A DNA stretch of 18,383 nt from an uncultured Clostridia bacterium (GCA_934446135.1 CAKSDT010000028.1:1-18383), one strand, 5' to 3'; counted from the stretch's first letter, positions 1-8,314 are shown. Notes: generated by a model from the letters alone, not told the origin. Made by a program: numbers and translations.

Positions 1-1
1 A

Positions 2-2209
2 AATGAGTTGGGTTTTGATTCTTTAAGAGACAATATGGTTCTTTATAAAGAAGATATGGTACAAAGCGGTCATAATTTTGCAATTGTTGATGAAGTAGAC
101 TCTATTCTTATTGATGAAGCAAGAACTCCTCTTATAATATCTGGTGCCGGCGACAAATCAACAAAACTTTATGAGTTAGCGAATTCTTTTGCCCTTACCT
201 TAAAAAAGAAAGTTGTTAAGGAAGAAGATACTAAGGTTCTAGAAGATGGAAATGATGCGGATTATGTAATTGATGAGAAAGCAAAATCAGTTACATTGAC
301 ACCGAGAGGTGTGGAAAAGGCTGAAAGAGCGTTTAACATTGAAAATTTGTCCGATCCTGAAAATATGACAATATCGCACCATATTAACCAGGCATTAAAA
401 GCAATCGGAATTATGAAAAAGGACAAAGATTATATTGTTTCTCCTGAAGGTGAAATTCTTATTGTTGATGAATTTACAGGCAGGGTAATGCAGGGAAGAC
501 GATATTCGGACGGACTACATCAAGCGATAGAGGCAAAAGAACATGTTACTGTTCAAAGGGAAAGCAAGACTTTGGCGACAATTACATTCCAGAATTATTT
601 CAGAATGTATAAAAAACTTTCCGGTATGACAGGTACCGCTATGACCGAAGAAAAAGAATTTCAGGAAATTTACAAAATTGATGTTATAGAAATTCCTACA
701 AACAAACCTTTGGCAAGAAAAGATCTTGACGATGTTATTTACAAAACAGAACAGGGAAAATATAACGCAGTTGTTCAGCAGATTAAGGAATGTTATGAAA
801 AGCAACAACCTGTCTTGGTAGGCACAATAACAATTGAAAAATCCGAAGAACTTTCTTCAATGCTCAAGAAAAACGGTATACCGCACACAGTTTTGAATGC
901 AAAGCATCACGAAAAAGAAGCGGAAATTGTAGCACAGGCGGGTAAACTCGGTGCTGTAACAATAGCAACAAATATGGCAGGCCGAGGCACTGATATTATG
1001 CTTGGCGGCAATCCGGAGTTTATGGCAAAAAAAGAAATGAGAAAACTCGGATATTCTGAAGAACTTATTGCTGAGGCTGACAGTTACGGCGAAACTGATG
1101 ATGAGGAAATCCTTGAGGCAAGAAAAAAATTCAAAGAACTTAATGAAAAATATAAGTCTGAAATTTCAAATGAACATGATCAGGTTTCCGATCTTGGAGG
1201 ACTGTATATTATCGGTACAGAAAGACATGAAAGCAGGCGTATTGACAATCAGTTAAGAGGTCGTGCCGGAAGACAGGGAGATCCCGGTGTTTCAAGATTT
1301 TTCATCGCTATGGAAGATGATATTATGCGTCTTTTCGGGTCTGAAAAGTACGCATCATTGGTTGAAAAATTAGGTATGGACGATTCAGTACCTCTTGAAA
1401 ACAGTCTTTTGTCATCTGCGATAGAATCGGCACAAAAGAAAGTTGAAGGCAGAAACTTTGACATCAGAAAAAATGTCCTTAACTATGATGATGTTATGAA
1501 TGTCCAAAGAGAACTTATATACAAGCAAAGAAGAGATGTAATTGACGGTCTTGATATTACCGAGGTTATATCAAAGATGATTGAAACAATGGTTTCAGAT
1601 CTTGTAACGAGATATACTGCTGACGGCGATTATCCTGATGATTGGGATCTTGAAAATTTGATTAAATCTGCTGAAAAAATATTCATCGAACCCGGAACTT
1701 TCTCATTTACGAAAGATGATTTGGAAGTTATGACCCGTGAAAGTCTGATTGAAGATATGACGGAAATGGCGTTTAACTTCTATCATAAAAAAGAGGAAGA
1801 AATCGGCTCGGAAACTATGCGTGAACTTGAAAGAGTTATTATGCTTAAAGTTGTTGATACCCGTTGGATGGACCATATTGACGAAATGGAACAGTTAAAA
1901 CAGGGTATATGGCTCAGATCGTATGGACAAAAAGATCCTGCAATTGAATATAAAGCAGTAGGATCTGATATGTTTGATGAGATGATTCATAACATAAAGG
2001 TCGATGTGGGTAAATATGTTCTTACAGCAAGAGTTACCAACACGGAAAGAAAAAAGGTTGCTTCTCCTACATCTGAAGGAAGAGAGAGCATTCCCGGCGA
2101 AGAGGATAAAAAAATTAAAAAATCACCCGTAAGAGTGGTAAAAGTCGGAAGAAATGACCCCTGTCCATGTGGCTCGGGGCTTAAGTACAAAAAATGTTGC
2201 GGAAAATAG
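2..2209 (+). CDS. secA: Preprotein translocase ATPase SecA, 5'-truncated by the window edge
   Basis: SecA is the cytosolic ATPase motor that pushes unfolded preproteins through the SecYEG channel. The reading frame is already open at base 2 with NELGFDSLRDNM, which matches the end of nucleotide-binding domain 1, so roughly the first 170-200 residues, including the Walker A region, lie outside the window. Visible hallmarks are the Walker B/DEAD-type DEVDSILIDEART (about 89-127), the preprotein crosslinking region, motif V ATNMAGRGTDIMLGG (about 965-1010), motif VI QLRGRAGRQGDPG (about 1250-1290) and a C-terminal SEC-C zinc motif, CPCGS followed by KKCC (about 2160-2200), which binds SecB or ribosomes in other bacteria. 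The stop is TAG. prfB follows after 36 nt, the arrangement known from Bacillus. Identity is certain; only the 5' end is missing. Confidence 0.98.
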   Translation, partial: NELGFDSLRDNMVLYKEDMVQSGHNFAIVDEVDSILIDEARTPLIISGAGDKSTKLYELANSFALTLKKKVVKEEDTKVLEDGNDADYVIDEKAKSVTLTPRGVEKAERAFNIENLSDPENMTISHHINQALKAIGIMKKDKDYIVSPEGEILIVDEFTGRVMQGRRYSDGLHQAIEAKEHVTVQRESKTLATITFQNYFRMYKKLSGMTGTAMTEEKEFQEIYKIDVIEIPTNKPLARKDLDDVIYKTEQGKYNAVVQQIKECYEKQQPVLVGTITIEKSEELSSMLKKNGIPHTVLNAKHHEKEAEIVAQAGKLGAVTIATNMAGRGTDIMLGGNPEFMAKKEMRKLGYSEELIAEADSYGETDDEEILEARKKFKELNEKYKSEISNEHDQVSDLGGLYIIGTERHESRRIDNQLRGRAGRQGDPGVSRFFIAMEDDIMRLFGSEKYASLVEKLGMDDSVPLENSLLSSAIESAQKKVEGRNFDIRKNVLNYDDVMNVQRELIYKQRRDVIDGLDITEVISKMIETMVSDLVTRYTADGDYPDDWDLENLIKSAEKIFIEPGTFSFTKDDLEVMTRESLIEDMTEMAFNFYHKKEEEIGSETMRELERVIMLKVVDTRWMDHIDEMEQLKQGIWLRSYGQKDPAIEYKAVGSDMFDEMIHNIKVDVGKYVLTARVTNTERKKVASPTSEGRESIPGEEDKKIKKSPVRVVKVGRNDPCPCGSGLKYKKCCGK

Positions 2210-2245
2210 TTGTTGCAGATAATAATTAATAAAGGTTGTGAGAAG

Positions 2246-3356
2246 ATGCTTGAATTTGAAGAAATTAAACTTCAGTTACAGAATATGTCTGATTCAATTA
2301 CAGAATTGAGGGATTCACTTTGACATCCCGGGAACTGAAGAAAAAGTAAAGGAACTTGAAAATGAGTCATCTAAATCAGATTTTTGGGATGATCTGGAAA
2401 ATTCGCAAAAGGTTTTACAAAAAACAAAGCAGTTCAAAAACAAAATTGATGCTTATAAATCATTGAAGGCTGATTGGGAAGATCTTATAACTCTTGCAGA
2501 ACTTGGTGATGAAGAAGAGGATATTTCTGTTTTGGATGAACTAAAAAGCGGTGTCAAAAAACTTGTGGATAGGATCGAAAAGATGAAACTTGAAACGCTT
2601 CTTTCAGGAGAGTATGACAAGAACAATGCGATTTTGACACTTCATTCAGGTGCGGGAGGAACCGAATCTCAGGATTGGGTTCAGATGCTTTACAGAATGT
2701 ATACAAGATGGGCTGAAAGAAACGGATACACCGTATCGGTTCTTGATATTTTAGAAGGTGATGAGGCCGGTATTAAAAGCGTAACATTTCAGGTTAACGG
2801 ACTTAATGCGTACGGATACGCGAAAGCAGAAAAAGGTGTCCACAGATTGGTCCGTATTTCGCCGTTCGATGCTGCAGGACGGCGTCATACATCTTTTGCG
2901 AGTCTTGAAGTAATGCCGGAAATAGAAGATGATACAACGGTTGTCATTAATCCTGATGATTTGAAAATTGACACTTACCGTTCAAGCGGGGCCGGCGGAC
3001 AACATATCAACAAGACTGATTCAGCGATAAGAATTACTCACATTCCAACAGGAATAGTGGTTTCCTGTCAGACTGAAAGATCACAGCATCAAAATAAAGA
3101 TAATGCTATGAAAATGCTTAAATCCAAACTTGCGGAAATTTTGGAACGCGAAAAGAAGGAAAAAATTGAGGACATCAAAGGCGAAACCAAGGATATTGCG
3201 TGGGGCAGCCAAATTAGGTCCTATGTTTTCCATCCGTACACTTTGGTGAAAGACCATCGAACAAACTATGAAGTGGGAAATATAGGTGCTGTTATGGATG
3301 GAGAAATTGATGAATTTATTAATGCTTATCTTAAAATGCAGGCAATAAAAAAATGA
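2246..3356 (+). CDS. prfB: Peptide chain release factor 2 (RF2), expressed through a programmed +1 frameshift
   Basis: RF2 recognises UGA and UAA in the ribosomal A site and triggers peptide release. The ATG at 2246 follows AAAGGTTGTGAGAAG. The first 25 codons (MLEFEEIKLQLQ... to LRDSL) end at an in-frame TGA at 2321-2323. A +1 shift at CTT TGA C continues as DIPGTEEKVKELE and stays open to the TGA at 3354-3356, giving 369 residues, normal for RF2. The stop-recognition tripeptide SPF is encoded at 2859-2867 and the catalytic GGQ at 2994-3002, so this is RF2 and not RF1. Low RF2 lets the UGA wait and the ribosome shift; this is the classical autoregulation. A plain ORF caller would start it at an internal codon around 2463 and lose the N-terminal domain. 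The stop overlaps an upstream in-frame ATG of prfA, but the likely prfA start is 11 nt downstream. Confidence 0.96.
2308..2324 (+). promoter_or_regulatory. prfB programmed +1 frameshift site
   Basis: The site reads TTG AGG GAT TCA CTT TGA C in the zero frame. The slippery codon CTT is at 2318-2320, the UGA at 2321-2323 and the following C at 2324. A purine-rich Shine-Dalgarno-like GAGGG lies at 2308-2312. The codon layout (Leu-Arg-x-x-Leu-stop) parallels the well-studied E. coli site, whose stimulator is AGGGGG. The stimulator here is less G-rich, so the anti-SD pairing may be weaker. The UGA-C context is the one known to be poorly terminated. Confidence 0.93.
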
Positions 3357-3357
3357 C

Positions 3358-3362
3358 GGAGG
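3358..3362 (+). promoter_or_regulatory. Ribosome binding site that sets the prfA start
   Basis: GGAGG lies 5 nt upstream of the ATG at 3368. An earlier in-frame ATG at 3353 overlaps the prfB stop, but this GGAGG falls inside its coding sequence and no good RBS precedes it. Starting at 3368 gives MLDKLEAI, the typical RF1 N-terminus. Confidence 0.8.
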
Positions 3363-3367
3363 ATAGT

Positions 3368-4438
3368 ATGTTAGATAAACTCGAAGCGATTTATCAAAAA
3401 TTCAATGATATATCAAAACAAATGACTGATTCGAATATAATGTCTGATCAACAGAAAATGACGGCACTTTATAAAGAACATGCCGAACTTTCTCCAATTG
3501 TAGATAAATATCTCGAATATAAAAAATGTGAAACTGATATGAAGGATGCGGAGGCAATGCTTCAGGATAGTCCCGATCCCGATTTTAAAGAGATGCTTGA
3601 ACTTGAAATTAGTGAAAACAGGGAAAAATTGCCAAAGATTGAAGAAGAACTTAAAATAATGCTTATTCCTAAAAATCCCGATGATGAGAAAAGTGTTATT
3701 ATTGAGATCAGAGGCGGTACCGGCGGTGAAGAAGCAGCCCTTTTTGCAGCCGATTTGATGAGGATGTACTCAATGTATGCCGAAAAAAGAAACTGGAAAA
3801 TCGATGTGCTTAATTCAAATCCTACCGATATAGGCGGATACAAAGAAATTAGTTTTTCCGTTGAGGGCAAAGATGTATATTCAAGACTTAAATTTGAAAG
3901 CGGAGTTCATAGGGTTCAGCGTGTTCCTGAAACTGAATCACAAGGAAGAATTCAGACTTCGGCCGCAACAGTAGCGGTTTTGCCGGAAGTTGAGGAAGTT
4001 GAAGTGGATATTAATCAAAATGATTTGCGTATAGATGTTTTCAGAGCAGGTGGCCCCGGCGGTCAATGTGTAAATACTACGGATTCTGCCGTAAGAATAA
4101 CACATATCCCTACCGGACTGGTGGTTTCGTGTCAGGACGAAAAATCTCAGCACAAAAACAAGGATAAGGCGATGAAGATACTCCGCTCAAGATTGTTTGA
4201 TTTGATGCAGGAACAACAGCATAGCGAAATTGCAAATCAGAGGAAAAATCAAGTTGGTTCAGGAGACAGAAGTGAGAGAATAAGGACATATAACTATCCG
4301 CAGGGAAGGGTTACAGATCATAGAATAGGTCTTACGCTCCATAAATTGGATGCAATAATGAATGGCGATCTAGACGAATTAATTGACGCTTTGGTTACAG
4401 CCGACCAGGCTGAAAGACTAAAACAATCAGCACAATAG
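3368..4438 (+). CDS. prfA: Peptide chain release factor 1 (RF1)
   Basis: RF1 reads UAG and UAA stop codons and hydrolyses peptidyl-tRNA at the peptidyl transferase centre. The protein has 356 residues, the usual length. It has the N-terminal helical domain (MLDKLEAIYQKFNDISKQM), the stop-recognition PxT motif as PET (3926-3934), the GGQ loop (4058-4066, within GGPGGQCVN) and the C-terminal HKNKDKAM and TDHRI blocks. The start chosen is the ATG at 3368 with GGAGG 5 nt upstream; an ATG at 3353 would add five residues and lacks a good RBS. The gene lies directly behind prfB, so the two class I release factors are probably co-transcribed. It ends in TAG, an RF1-specific codon, while prfB uses RF2-specific TGA. 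Confidence 0.97.
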   Translation: MLDKLEAIYQKFNDISKQMTDSNIMSDQQKMTALYKEHAELSPIVDKYLEYKKCETDMKDAEAMLQDSPDPDFKEMLELEISENREKLPKIEEELKIMLIPKNPDDEKSVIIEIRGGTGGEEAALFAADLMRMYSMYAEKRNWKIDVLNSNPTDIGGYKEISFSVEGKDVYSRLKFESGVHRVQRVPETESQGRIQTSAATVAVLPEVEEVEVDINQNDLRIDVFRAGGPGGQCVNTTDSAVRITHIPTGLVVSCQDEKSQHKNKDKAMKILRSRLFDLMQEQQHSEIANQRKNQVGSGDRSERIRTYNYPQGRVTDHRIGLTLHKLDAIMNGDLDELIDALVTADQAERLKQSAQ

Positions 4439-4449
4439 AGGGTGATATT

Positions 4450-5850
4450 TTGAAAAGTTTGTTTAGCGAAAAGAATTTTTTAAGTACTTCAACTGTAATA
4501 ATTGCAATTTTATTGATTATAAATTTATTCATTTTAAGGGTGGGAGTTGAAGACAACGGTTCCTTATCATATACTTTGCAAAAAATGAATATGTATGATG
4601 TCAACGCCGCATCCGGTTCGGGGTTTTATGCTAATTTGTATGGCGTAGAAGGAAGCACATTAAATTTAATGTCCGGAAATATTGTATACTCTATTGTAGG
4701 GTGGCTTTCTTCGCTTTCTGGAATAGGCGTAGTAAGCGTTTACATTCCTGCTGTAATTTTCTCTGTGATTTTTATCATAGGTACATATCTTTTGCTGAAA
4801 AAAATTAAGGCGGCATATAATTGGAATAATTTGCTTTCATTTATTATGTTTGCAATTATATTATGTGATATAGGCTATATTTCATATATGAACACACCGT
4901 ACACATATAGTATGATTGTTGCATTTTTGCCTATCTTTATATACTCAGTGTTAAATCTTTGTGAGAAACATACAGTAGGATCTTTGGTATTAGAATTATT
5001 GTTTTCTTTGTTGTTGTTTAATTCAAATGTTGTTTTGTCAGTTATAGGCATTATTTACGGTTTGTATTCGTTAAGATTTATTGCATTCGACAACAGAGTG
5101 ACATATAAGGTGATTTCAATATTATGTTCGGTTGTAATTATTGTTTCAAATTTAGTATTTATAACAAATTACAATTCTAAGGAAGCGTTATATAATTCCT
5201 GTTTTTACGGTGCTTTACTGGGGAGAAATAGTTCTGCTGTTGTAAATTTGCCGCAGGAATATGAAAAATATATAGGTGTTCCCGCATATGAGGATGAAGC
5301 ACAGCAATTTATAAATTCGGATAAGTTTAATGATTTTAAGAGTAAAACGGGTTACAAGGGAATTATCACTTACTATGCAAAAAATCCAAAAGTTTTTCTG
5401 AAAACATTGAAAGATACGGCTATGAACGGAACTGTTATAAAAATTGACTATTTGGGTAACTATTCCGTGGGTTCAAAGCATTATTCAAAACAGCAGGCTA
5501 AATTTTGGGGACTTTATAATATTGTAAAAAGAAGGCTATTCCCGACAAACCTGTTTATTATGATTATTTTGTTTATAGCGGTGATTTCACTTTCTTTTAA
5601 TTTCAAGAAAAATTATTCAAAAAGTGCAGAATCAAAAATCTCTTGCGAACTTTTAGCACTTTCAGCACTATCGGCGATTGTTGCTCTTTTAATAACCCCG
5701 ATTATTTTCGGACAGGCAGAGATTAATTTTAATTTGTTTGTATTTAATATACTTACAGATATAACGGTTTTGTTTTCTATAATTGGCGGTACACGAATGC
5801 TCTTTATTAAGAGAACAATTCTTACAACGAAATACGGTGTAAATCAGTAA
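4450..5850 (+). CDS. Polytopic membrane protein, possibly a GT-C/WsfD-like glycosyltransferase
   Basis: This 466-residue protein starts at TTG with GAGGGTG 5 nt upstream, 11 nt after prfA. Hydrophobicity read by eye suggests one N-terminal span (about residues 13-31), then a cluster of about six or seven spans from about 80 to 240. A largely soluble segment of about 130 residues follows (YNSKEALYNSCFYGALLG... to the KRRLFP region), then three C-terminal spans. This layout, the NSCFYG block opening the loop and the YYAKNPKVFLKTL segment recall GT-C-type membrane glycosyltransferases annotated as WsfD in Firmicutes. That assignment is from memory of the family pattern and is tentative. No clear Asp-containing catalytic motif was identified in the first loop. 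The membrane location is firm, the function is not. It sits between prfA and sigH and is probably co-transcribed with them. Confidence 0.75.
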   Translation: MKSLFSEKNFLSTSTVIIAILLIINLFILRVGVEDNGSLSYTLQKMNMYDVNAASGSGFYANLYGVEGSTLNLMSGNIVYSIVGWLSSLSGIGVVSVYIPAVIFSVIFIIGTYLLLKKIKAAYNWNNLLSFIMFAIILCDIGYISYMNTPYTYSMIVAFLPIFIYSVLNLCEKHTVGSLVLELLFSLLLFNSNVVLSVIGIIYGLYSLRFIAFDNRVTYKVISILCSVVIIVSNLVFITNYNSKEALYNSCFYGALLGRNSSAVVNLPQEYEKYIGVPAYEDEAQQFINSDKFNDFKSKTGYKGIITYYAKNPKVFLKTLKDTAMNGTVIKIDYLGNYSVGSKHYSKQQAKFWGLYNIVKRRLFPTNLFIMIILFIAVISLSFNFKKNYSKSAESKISCELLALSALSAIVALLITPIIFGQAEINFNLFVFNILTDITVLFSIIGGTRMLFIKRTILTTKYGVNQ

Positions 5851-5865
5851 TTAAGGGGTGTTTTT

Positions 5866-6477
5866 ATGACGGATTACTCCAAACTATCAGATAACGATAT
5901 TATTTCCTTTGCTAATGACGGCGATGATGCGGCAATGGAATATATTATAGATAAATATAAAGGATATGTCCGTTCAAAAACGCGAACATACTTTTTAATA
6001 GGCGGCGACAGAGATGATTTAATGCAAGAGGGAATGATTGGACTTTTTAAGGCAATCCGTGATTTTGATCCGTCAAAGCAGGCAGTGTTCAAGGCATTTG
6101 CAGATCTTTGTATAACCAGACAGATTATTACTGCAATAAAGACTGCAACGAGGCAAAAACATGCACCGCTTAACGGCTATGTTTCACTTAACAAAAATGC
6201 TTTTGATGATGAAAATGAAAGAACTTTGTTTGAACTTATAGAAACAAAAGTGACATCAAATCCTGAGGATATTTACATCGATAGAGAGAATGTTGCTTTG
6301 ATTGAAGAAAAAATCAATAAATGTTTAAGTCACTTTGAATCGGAGGTTCTTGACAGGTATCTTAACGGCAAGACATATATTGAAATTGCTGCTGAACTTA
6401 ATAAGTCAAATAAAAGCATTGATAATGCAATTCAAAGAATAAAAAAGAAAATCTTAAGTGCGGCGGTAAAAGAATGA
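5866..6477 (+). CDS. sigH: RNA polymerase sigma factor SigH (Spo0H type)
   Basis: This is an alternative sigma-70 family factor that in Bacillus and Clostridium directs transition-state and early sporulation genes. It has 203 residues, slightly shorter at the N-terminus than the Bacillus protein. Region 2 is very well conserved: the block running from TYFLIGGDRDDLMQEGMIG through FKAIRDFDPSK to FADLCITRQIITAIKTATRQ is near-identical to Spo0H. The C-terminal region 4 helix-turn-helix covers about residues 145-200 (YIEIAAELNKSNKSIDNAIQ). The ATG at 5866 has AAGGGGTG 6 nt upstream. It follows the membrane protein gene by 15 nt and is followed after 1 nt by the UPF0178 gene, so it is likely inside an operon. 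No dedicated promoter was identified immediately upstream. Confidence 0.95.
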   Translation: MTDYSKLSDNDIISFANDGDDAAMEYIIDKYKGYVRSKTRTYFLIGGDRDDLMQEGMIGLFKAIRDFDPSKQAVFKAFADLCITRQIITAIKTATRQKHAPLNGYVSLNKNAFDDENERTLFELIETKVTSNPEDIYIDRENVALIEEKINKCLSHFESEVLDRYLNGKTYIEIAAELNKSNKSIDNAIQRIKKKILSAAVKE

Positions 6478-6478
6478 T

Positions 6479-6937
6479 ATGAAAATTTATGTTGATGCGG
6501 ACGCGTGTCCGGTAAAAAATATAATAATTAAGGTTGCGTTGAAATACAAAATTGAGGTTATTATGGTGTGTGATACGAGTCATATTATATCTGATCTGTA
6601 CAGTAAAGTAATAACAGTGGATAAAAGCCGTGACAGTGCGGATTTAGTGCTGATAAATCTTGTTAAAAAGAACGATATAGTAGTAACTCAGGATTACGGT
6701 GTTGCATGTCTTGCAATTTCTAAAAATGCCACTGCTGTAAGCCAAAACGGTATTGTCTACGATAGTAATAACATAGACAGACTTTTATTCGAACGATTTT
6801 TATCGAAAAAAGTCAGAATGTCCGGCGGAAAAACCAAAAACATTCCCAAAAGGACAAAAAATGATGACTTTGCATTCGAAAATGTATTTAATGAGATAGT
6901 GATGAAAGGTATTGAATATGAATCAGAAAAAGATTGA
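6479..6937 (+). CDS. UPF0178 (DUF188, YaiI/YqxD family) PIN/NYN-like protein
   Basis: This 152-residue protein matches the DUF188 family. The N-terminal signature MKIYVDADACPVK carries the conserved acidic pair D6/D8 and Cys10-Pro11. A TQDYGVA block follows near residues 70-76, then a basic C-terminal GGKTKNIPKRTKND stretch. The family is structurally related to PIN/NYN nuclease folds, but to my knowledge no substrate is established, so a nuclease role is inference. The start codon is 1 nt after the sigH stop, which argues for translational coupling; only weak purine-rich sequence inside sigH can act as an RBS. Its last 20 nt overlap the next small gene. Confidence 0.93.
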   Translation: MKIYVDADACPVKNIIIKVALKYKIEVIMVCDTSHIISDLYSKVITVDKSRDSADLVLINLVKKNDIVVTQDYGVACLAISKNATAVSQNGIVYDSNNIDRLLFERFLSKKVRMSGGKTKNIPKRTKNDDFAFENVFNEIVMKGIEYESEKD

Positions 6938-7085
6938 CAGAATTAACCAACTTGCAAGAAAATCAAGAGTTGAGAAATTGACAGATGAAGAACTAAAAGA
7001 ACAAAAAAATTTAAGACAGGAATATATTGATGCCTTTAAAAGGAATATGAGGCATGAATTAGATAGAATTAAATTTGTAGATTAA
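6918..7085 (+). CDS. Small DUF896 / YnzC (UPF0291) family protein, 55 aa
   Basis: The gene encodes 55 residues, beginning MNQKKIDRINQLARKSR and continuing through LTDEELKEQKNLRQEY to IDAFKRNMRHELDRIKFVD. The LTxEExxEQxxLRQEYxxAFRxxM pattern is the DUF896/YnzC signature of Firmicutes: a short two-helix cytosolic protein. The Bacillus relative is linked to the SOS-region gene cluster, but the molecular role is not known. It begins in the +1 frame relative to the upstream UPF0178 gene and overlaps it by 20 nt. GAAAGG lies about 8 nt before the ATG. The protein is almost entirely charged or polar, with no signal peptide or membrane span. Confidence 0.9.
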   Translation: MNQKKIDRINQLARKSRVEKLTDEELKEQKNLRQEYIDAFKRNMRHELDRIKFVD

Positions 7086-7109
7086 TTACCCTAAAGGCGG
7101 TGCGAGTTT

Positions 7110-7559
7110 ATGTTTGAGGTAATTTCAAATGCAGTGAAGTATATATTTGTTACTGCTATATATTTCTTTATGTTTAGTATTATAAGACTTATTTATCTTG
7201 ATATCAAACAGAGCAGAATGGGGAGTATCGTAGATGATAAACCTTATATAAAACTAGTAAACCGCAGCAATACTTTGCCATTTAGAGTGGAAGAATATTA
7301 TACTGTTGATAAAGGCCTCAGTATAGGAAGAAGTCCAAAAGCGGATGTTGCATTTCCGGATCCGTTTTTATCTTCAATACACGCTGTTTTCTCTGAACAT
7401 GATGGGTATTGGAGCATTGCGGATAATAACAGCACTAACGGTACATTTGTAAACGGCGAAAAGATTGGTGACGACCCTTGTGCATTAAAAACAGGTGATC
7501 TTATTAAGTGCGGTCAATTAATGTTCATATTTATTGAACCGGTAGAAGATGAGAAATAG
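7110..7559 (+). CDS. Membrane-anchored FHA-domain protein
   Basis: This 149-residue protein has one N-terminal membrane span (about residues 8-30) followed by a cytosolic forkhead-associated domain (about 65-140). FHA domains bind phosphothreonine peptides. The key loops are present: GRS at 73-75, SSIH at 88-91 and NSTNGTFVNG at 107-116, so binding is probably intact. Such proteins act with Ser/Thr kinases of the PknB/PrkC type, often around cell division or wall synthesis. No kinase gene is in this window, so the partner is unknown. The RBS AAAGGCGGTG lies 7 nt before the ATG. The gene is 24 nt after the YnzC-type gene and is the last member of the plus-strand run before a new promoter. Confidence 0.92.
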   Translation: MFEVISNAVKYIFVTAIYFFMFSIIRLIYLDIKQSRMGSIVDDKPYIKLVNRSNTLPFRVEEYYTVDKGLSIGRSPKADVAFPDPFLSSIHAVFSEHDGYWSIADNNSTNGTFVNGEKIGDDPCALKTGDLIKCGQLMFIFIEPVEDEK

Positions 7560-7588
7560 ATTATTAGATGTACCGTGTTTGCTTTTGC

Positions 7589-7617
7589 TTGACATATTGT
7601 TCGTTTTGTGATAACTT
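7589..7617 (+). promoter_or_regulatory. Sigma-A-type promoter for trhA
   Basis: TTGACA at 7589-7594 and TAACTT at 7612-7617 are separated by 17 nt, and the pair lies 38 nt before the trhA start. The -35 box is perfect and the -10 acceptable. No terminator hairpin was seen between the FHA gene and this promoter, so read-through from upstream is also possible. Confidence 0.7.
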
Positions 7618-7655
7618 AGTATTAAATACTAGATAAAGCGATGGAGGGCTAATTT

Positions 7656-8300
7656 ATGGAGAGCGGAAAGAAAATTCAGACTCTGGGTGAAGAAATATCG
7701 AATGCAGTATCTCACGGTGTAGGTGCCTTACTTGCAATAGCAGGAACAGCGGTAATTATAGTTCTGGCAGCAATAAATGGCGGCGGAGCAATTTCTGTTG
7801 TTGCAGCATCCCTTTATGGAGCGAGTTTAATAATTTTGTATACTTTTTCAACACTTTATCATTCACTGACAAATGAGAAAGCAAAATATGTATTTAGAGT
7901 GTTTGACCATTGCTCTATTTTTATTTTAATTCTTGGAAGTTATATACCTATTTCCCTGTGTTTGATAGGCGGTGCTAAGGGCTGGGTGTTGTTTGGCATT
8001 AATGCGTTTGCGGCTGTTCTCGGAATTGTTTTTAACTCAATAAATCTCATAAGATGGAAAAAGGTTTCCATGGTCCTTTACATAATAATGGGTTGGTCTG
8101 TTGTTATGAGTTTCGGAAAAATAATATCCGATGTAACTGTTAAAGGGATAATTCTGCTTGTTGTAGGCGGTCTTTGCTATACGGCCGGAATTATTTTTTA
8201 TAGAGATAATAAACACAAATATGCACACTTTATTTGGCACTTGTTTGTGCTTGCGGGAAGTATTCTGCATTATTTCTTTGTACTATTTTATTGTATTTAA
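7656..8300 (+). CDS. trhA: Hemolysin III / PAQR-family membrane protein TrhA
   Basis: This 214-residue protein has about seven membrane spans and belongs to the HlyIII/PAQR family (YqfA, YplQ, TrhA). Bacterial members are linked to membrane energetics and fluidity homeostasis; the haemolysin name is historical. The metal-site residues of the family are visible: Ser65 with His69 (STLYH), Asp84 (FDHC), and the C-terminal pair in HFIWH (His191 and His195). An RBS, GGAGGG at 7643-7648, lies 7 nt before the ATG. The gene has its own promoter just upstream. The PHP gene follows after 14 nt and is likely co-transcribed. Confidence 0.93.
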   Translation: MESGKKIQTLGEEISNAVSHGVGALLAIAGTAVIIVLAAINGGGAISVVAASLYGASLIILYTFSTLYHSLTNEKAKYVFRVFDHCSIFILILGSYIPISLCLIGGAKGWVLFGINAFAAVLGIVFNSINLIRWKKVSMVLYIIMGWSVVMSFGKIISDVTVKGIILLVVGGLCYTAGIIFYRDNKHKYAHFIWHLFVLAGSILHYFFVLFYCI

Positions 8301-8314
8301 GGAGCACAAAATAT

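Noticed and set aside
515..808. Minus-strand open frame inside secA
   Set aside because: It is the shadow of a certain secA coding region; its Phe/Cys/Asn-rich translation is typical of an antisense frame.
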